Positions 63,594 to 64,000 of a stretch of 64,000 nucleotides of DNA are shown here, one piece after another. The stretch spans positions 2,003,717-2,067,716 of the forward strand of contig JADCRB010000036.1 of assembly GCA_021464245.1 (NCBI GenBank), given 5' to 3'. The notes under the pieces are model-generated. The model made no database searches, was not told the origin of the DNA, and saw nothing but the letters and a program-made list of their open reading frames with translations. A program made the position numbers and the translations under genes. Numbering within the stretch: the first letter of the stretch is position 1; each line of letters starts with the position of its first letter. The stretch comes from Carallia brachiata (taxonomy: Eukaryota; Streptophyta; Magnoliopsida; Malpighiales; Rhizophoraceae).

Positions 63594-64000
63594 TGATCAT
63601 GGGAAAGAAAAGATATCTTTAGGTGTAGTCCAAAAGAAGGATTTTTCTACCTTACTAGTTTTATTTTTTCTTTTTTTACTCCTCTTTTTAACCTTTAAAA
63701 AGTTACGTGATAATGGGTCAAGATTTTTTTTACCTTTTTCCCTTTTCCTTTTGTTTTTGGGGCCTCTCAGACAAAGGTGTCTCGTATAATTTGAGGATCG
63801 ATCAGGCCAACATCGACTTTTCCTTTCTACAGTTTTTGGCACATACGGCCCCCACTTAACGGATCTAAAGAGATTTGAATTTATAATATAATTTTTTTTT
63901 AAACTTTTTTAACTCTAAACCAACTGATTTTATGCGCGATAATCTTAAATTTGCTATAGTGTGGCTTTCTTTAAGATTTCGGGTATACACGGGAGTTCAA

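Larger units (their letters stand above)
57045..64000. other. Right end: AT-rich intergenic DNA with weak coding-like patches
   Basis: Nearly 7 kb without a firm gene. It holds a foldback (57690-57900), a coding-like patch on the minus strand (58480-58790), a TA microsatellite near 60259-60279, and a segment ending in AATAAA and a poly-A of 15 near 61185-61229 that looks like a retroposed 3' end. A small open frame lies at 63396-63593. Everything else is AT-rich with dense stops. Confidence 0.5.

Overview
This is a nuclear window from a flowering plant, most likely a eudicot. Intergenic DNA is long and AT-rich, genes have GT-AG introns, and the families are plant-type: a DYW pentatricopeptide protein, an AP2-domain protein, a DCD/N-rich protein, arabinogalactan peptides and the plant complex I ESSS subunit. 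From memory, OTU4, bHLH48/60, an atypical polygalacturonase, ESSS and AGP23 occur in the same order on Arabidopsis chromosome 3 (about At3g57810 to At3g57690), so this looks like a conserved block. A rosid, perhaps of the Sapindales, is my guess; the species cannot be fixed by reading alone.

Layout. 1-3.06 kb: 5' part of an OTU deubiquitinase gene on the minus strand, running off the left edge. 3.1-18.4 kb: about 15 kb with no convincing gene, AT-rich, with microsatellites, foldback debris and one GC-richer, promoter-like island at 6.16-6.72 kb. 18.8-23.4 kb: a seven-exon bHLH factor. 26.6-30.9 kb: a GH28 polygalacturonase-like gene with a 2.7 kb intron. 31.5-33.6 kb: a DYW-class PPR gene. 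35.9-36.2 kb: complex I ESSS. 37.7-45.1 kb: a diverged tandem duplication holding an AP2-domain gene (minus), a decayed copy of it, and an N-rich/DCD gene (minus). 47.2-49.9 kb: an eight-exon J-protein of the DnaJC9/ATJ6 type. 51.2-57.1 kb: three small arabinogalactan-peptide-like genes. 57.1-64 kb: mostly empty, with two weak coding-like patches.

The genes do not form a pathway; they are ordinary neighbours in a eukaryotic chromosome. The most striking pattern is that four otherwise well-conserved genes (polygalacturonase, PPR, DCD, third AG peptide) each carry exactly one 1-2 base frame-breaking indel. Allowing for each one gives a coding length divisible by three and a family-typical C-terminus. 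Residual assembly indels are the simplest explanation, but real null alleles are not excluded. No transposase, reverse transcriptase, tRNA, rRNA or CRISPR array was found, and I see no new multi-gene system. Other points of interest are the tandem duplication, several foldback (MITE-like) elements, the non-canonical GH28 active site and a few unusual DNA structures.
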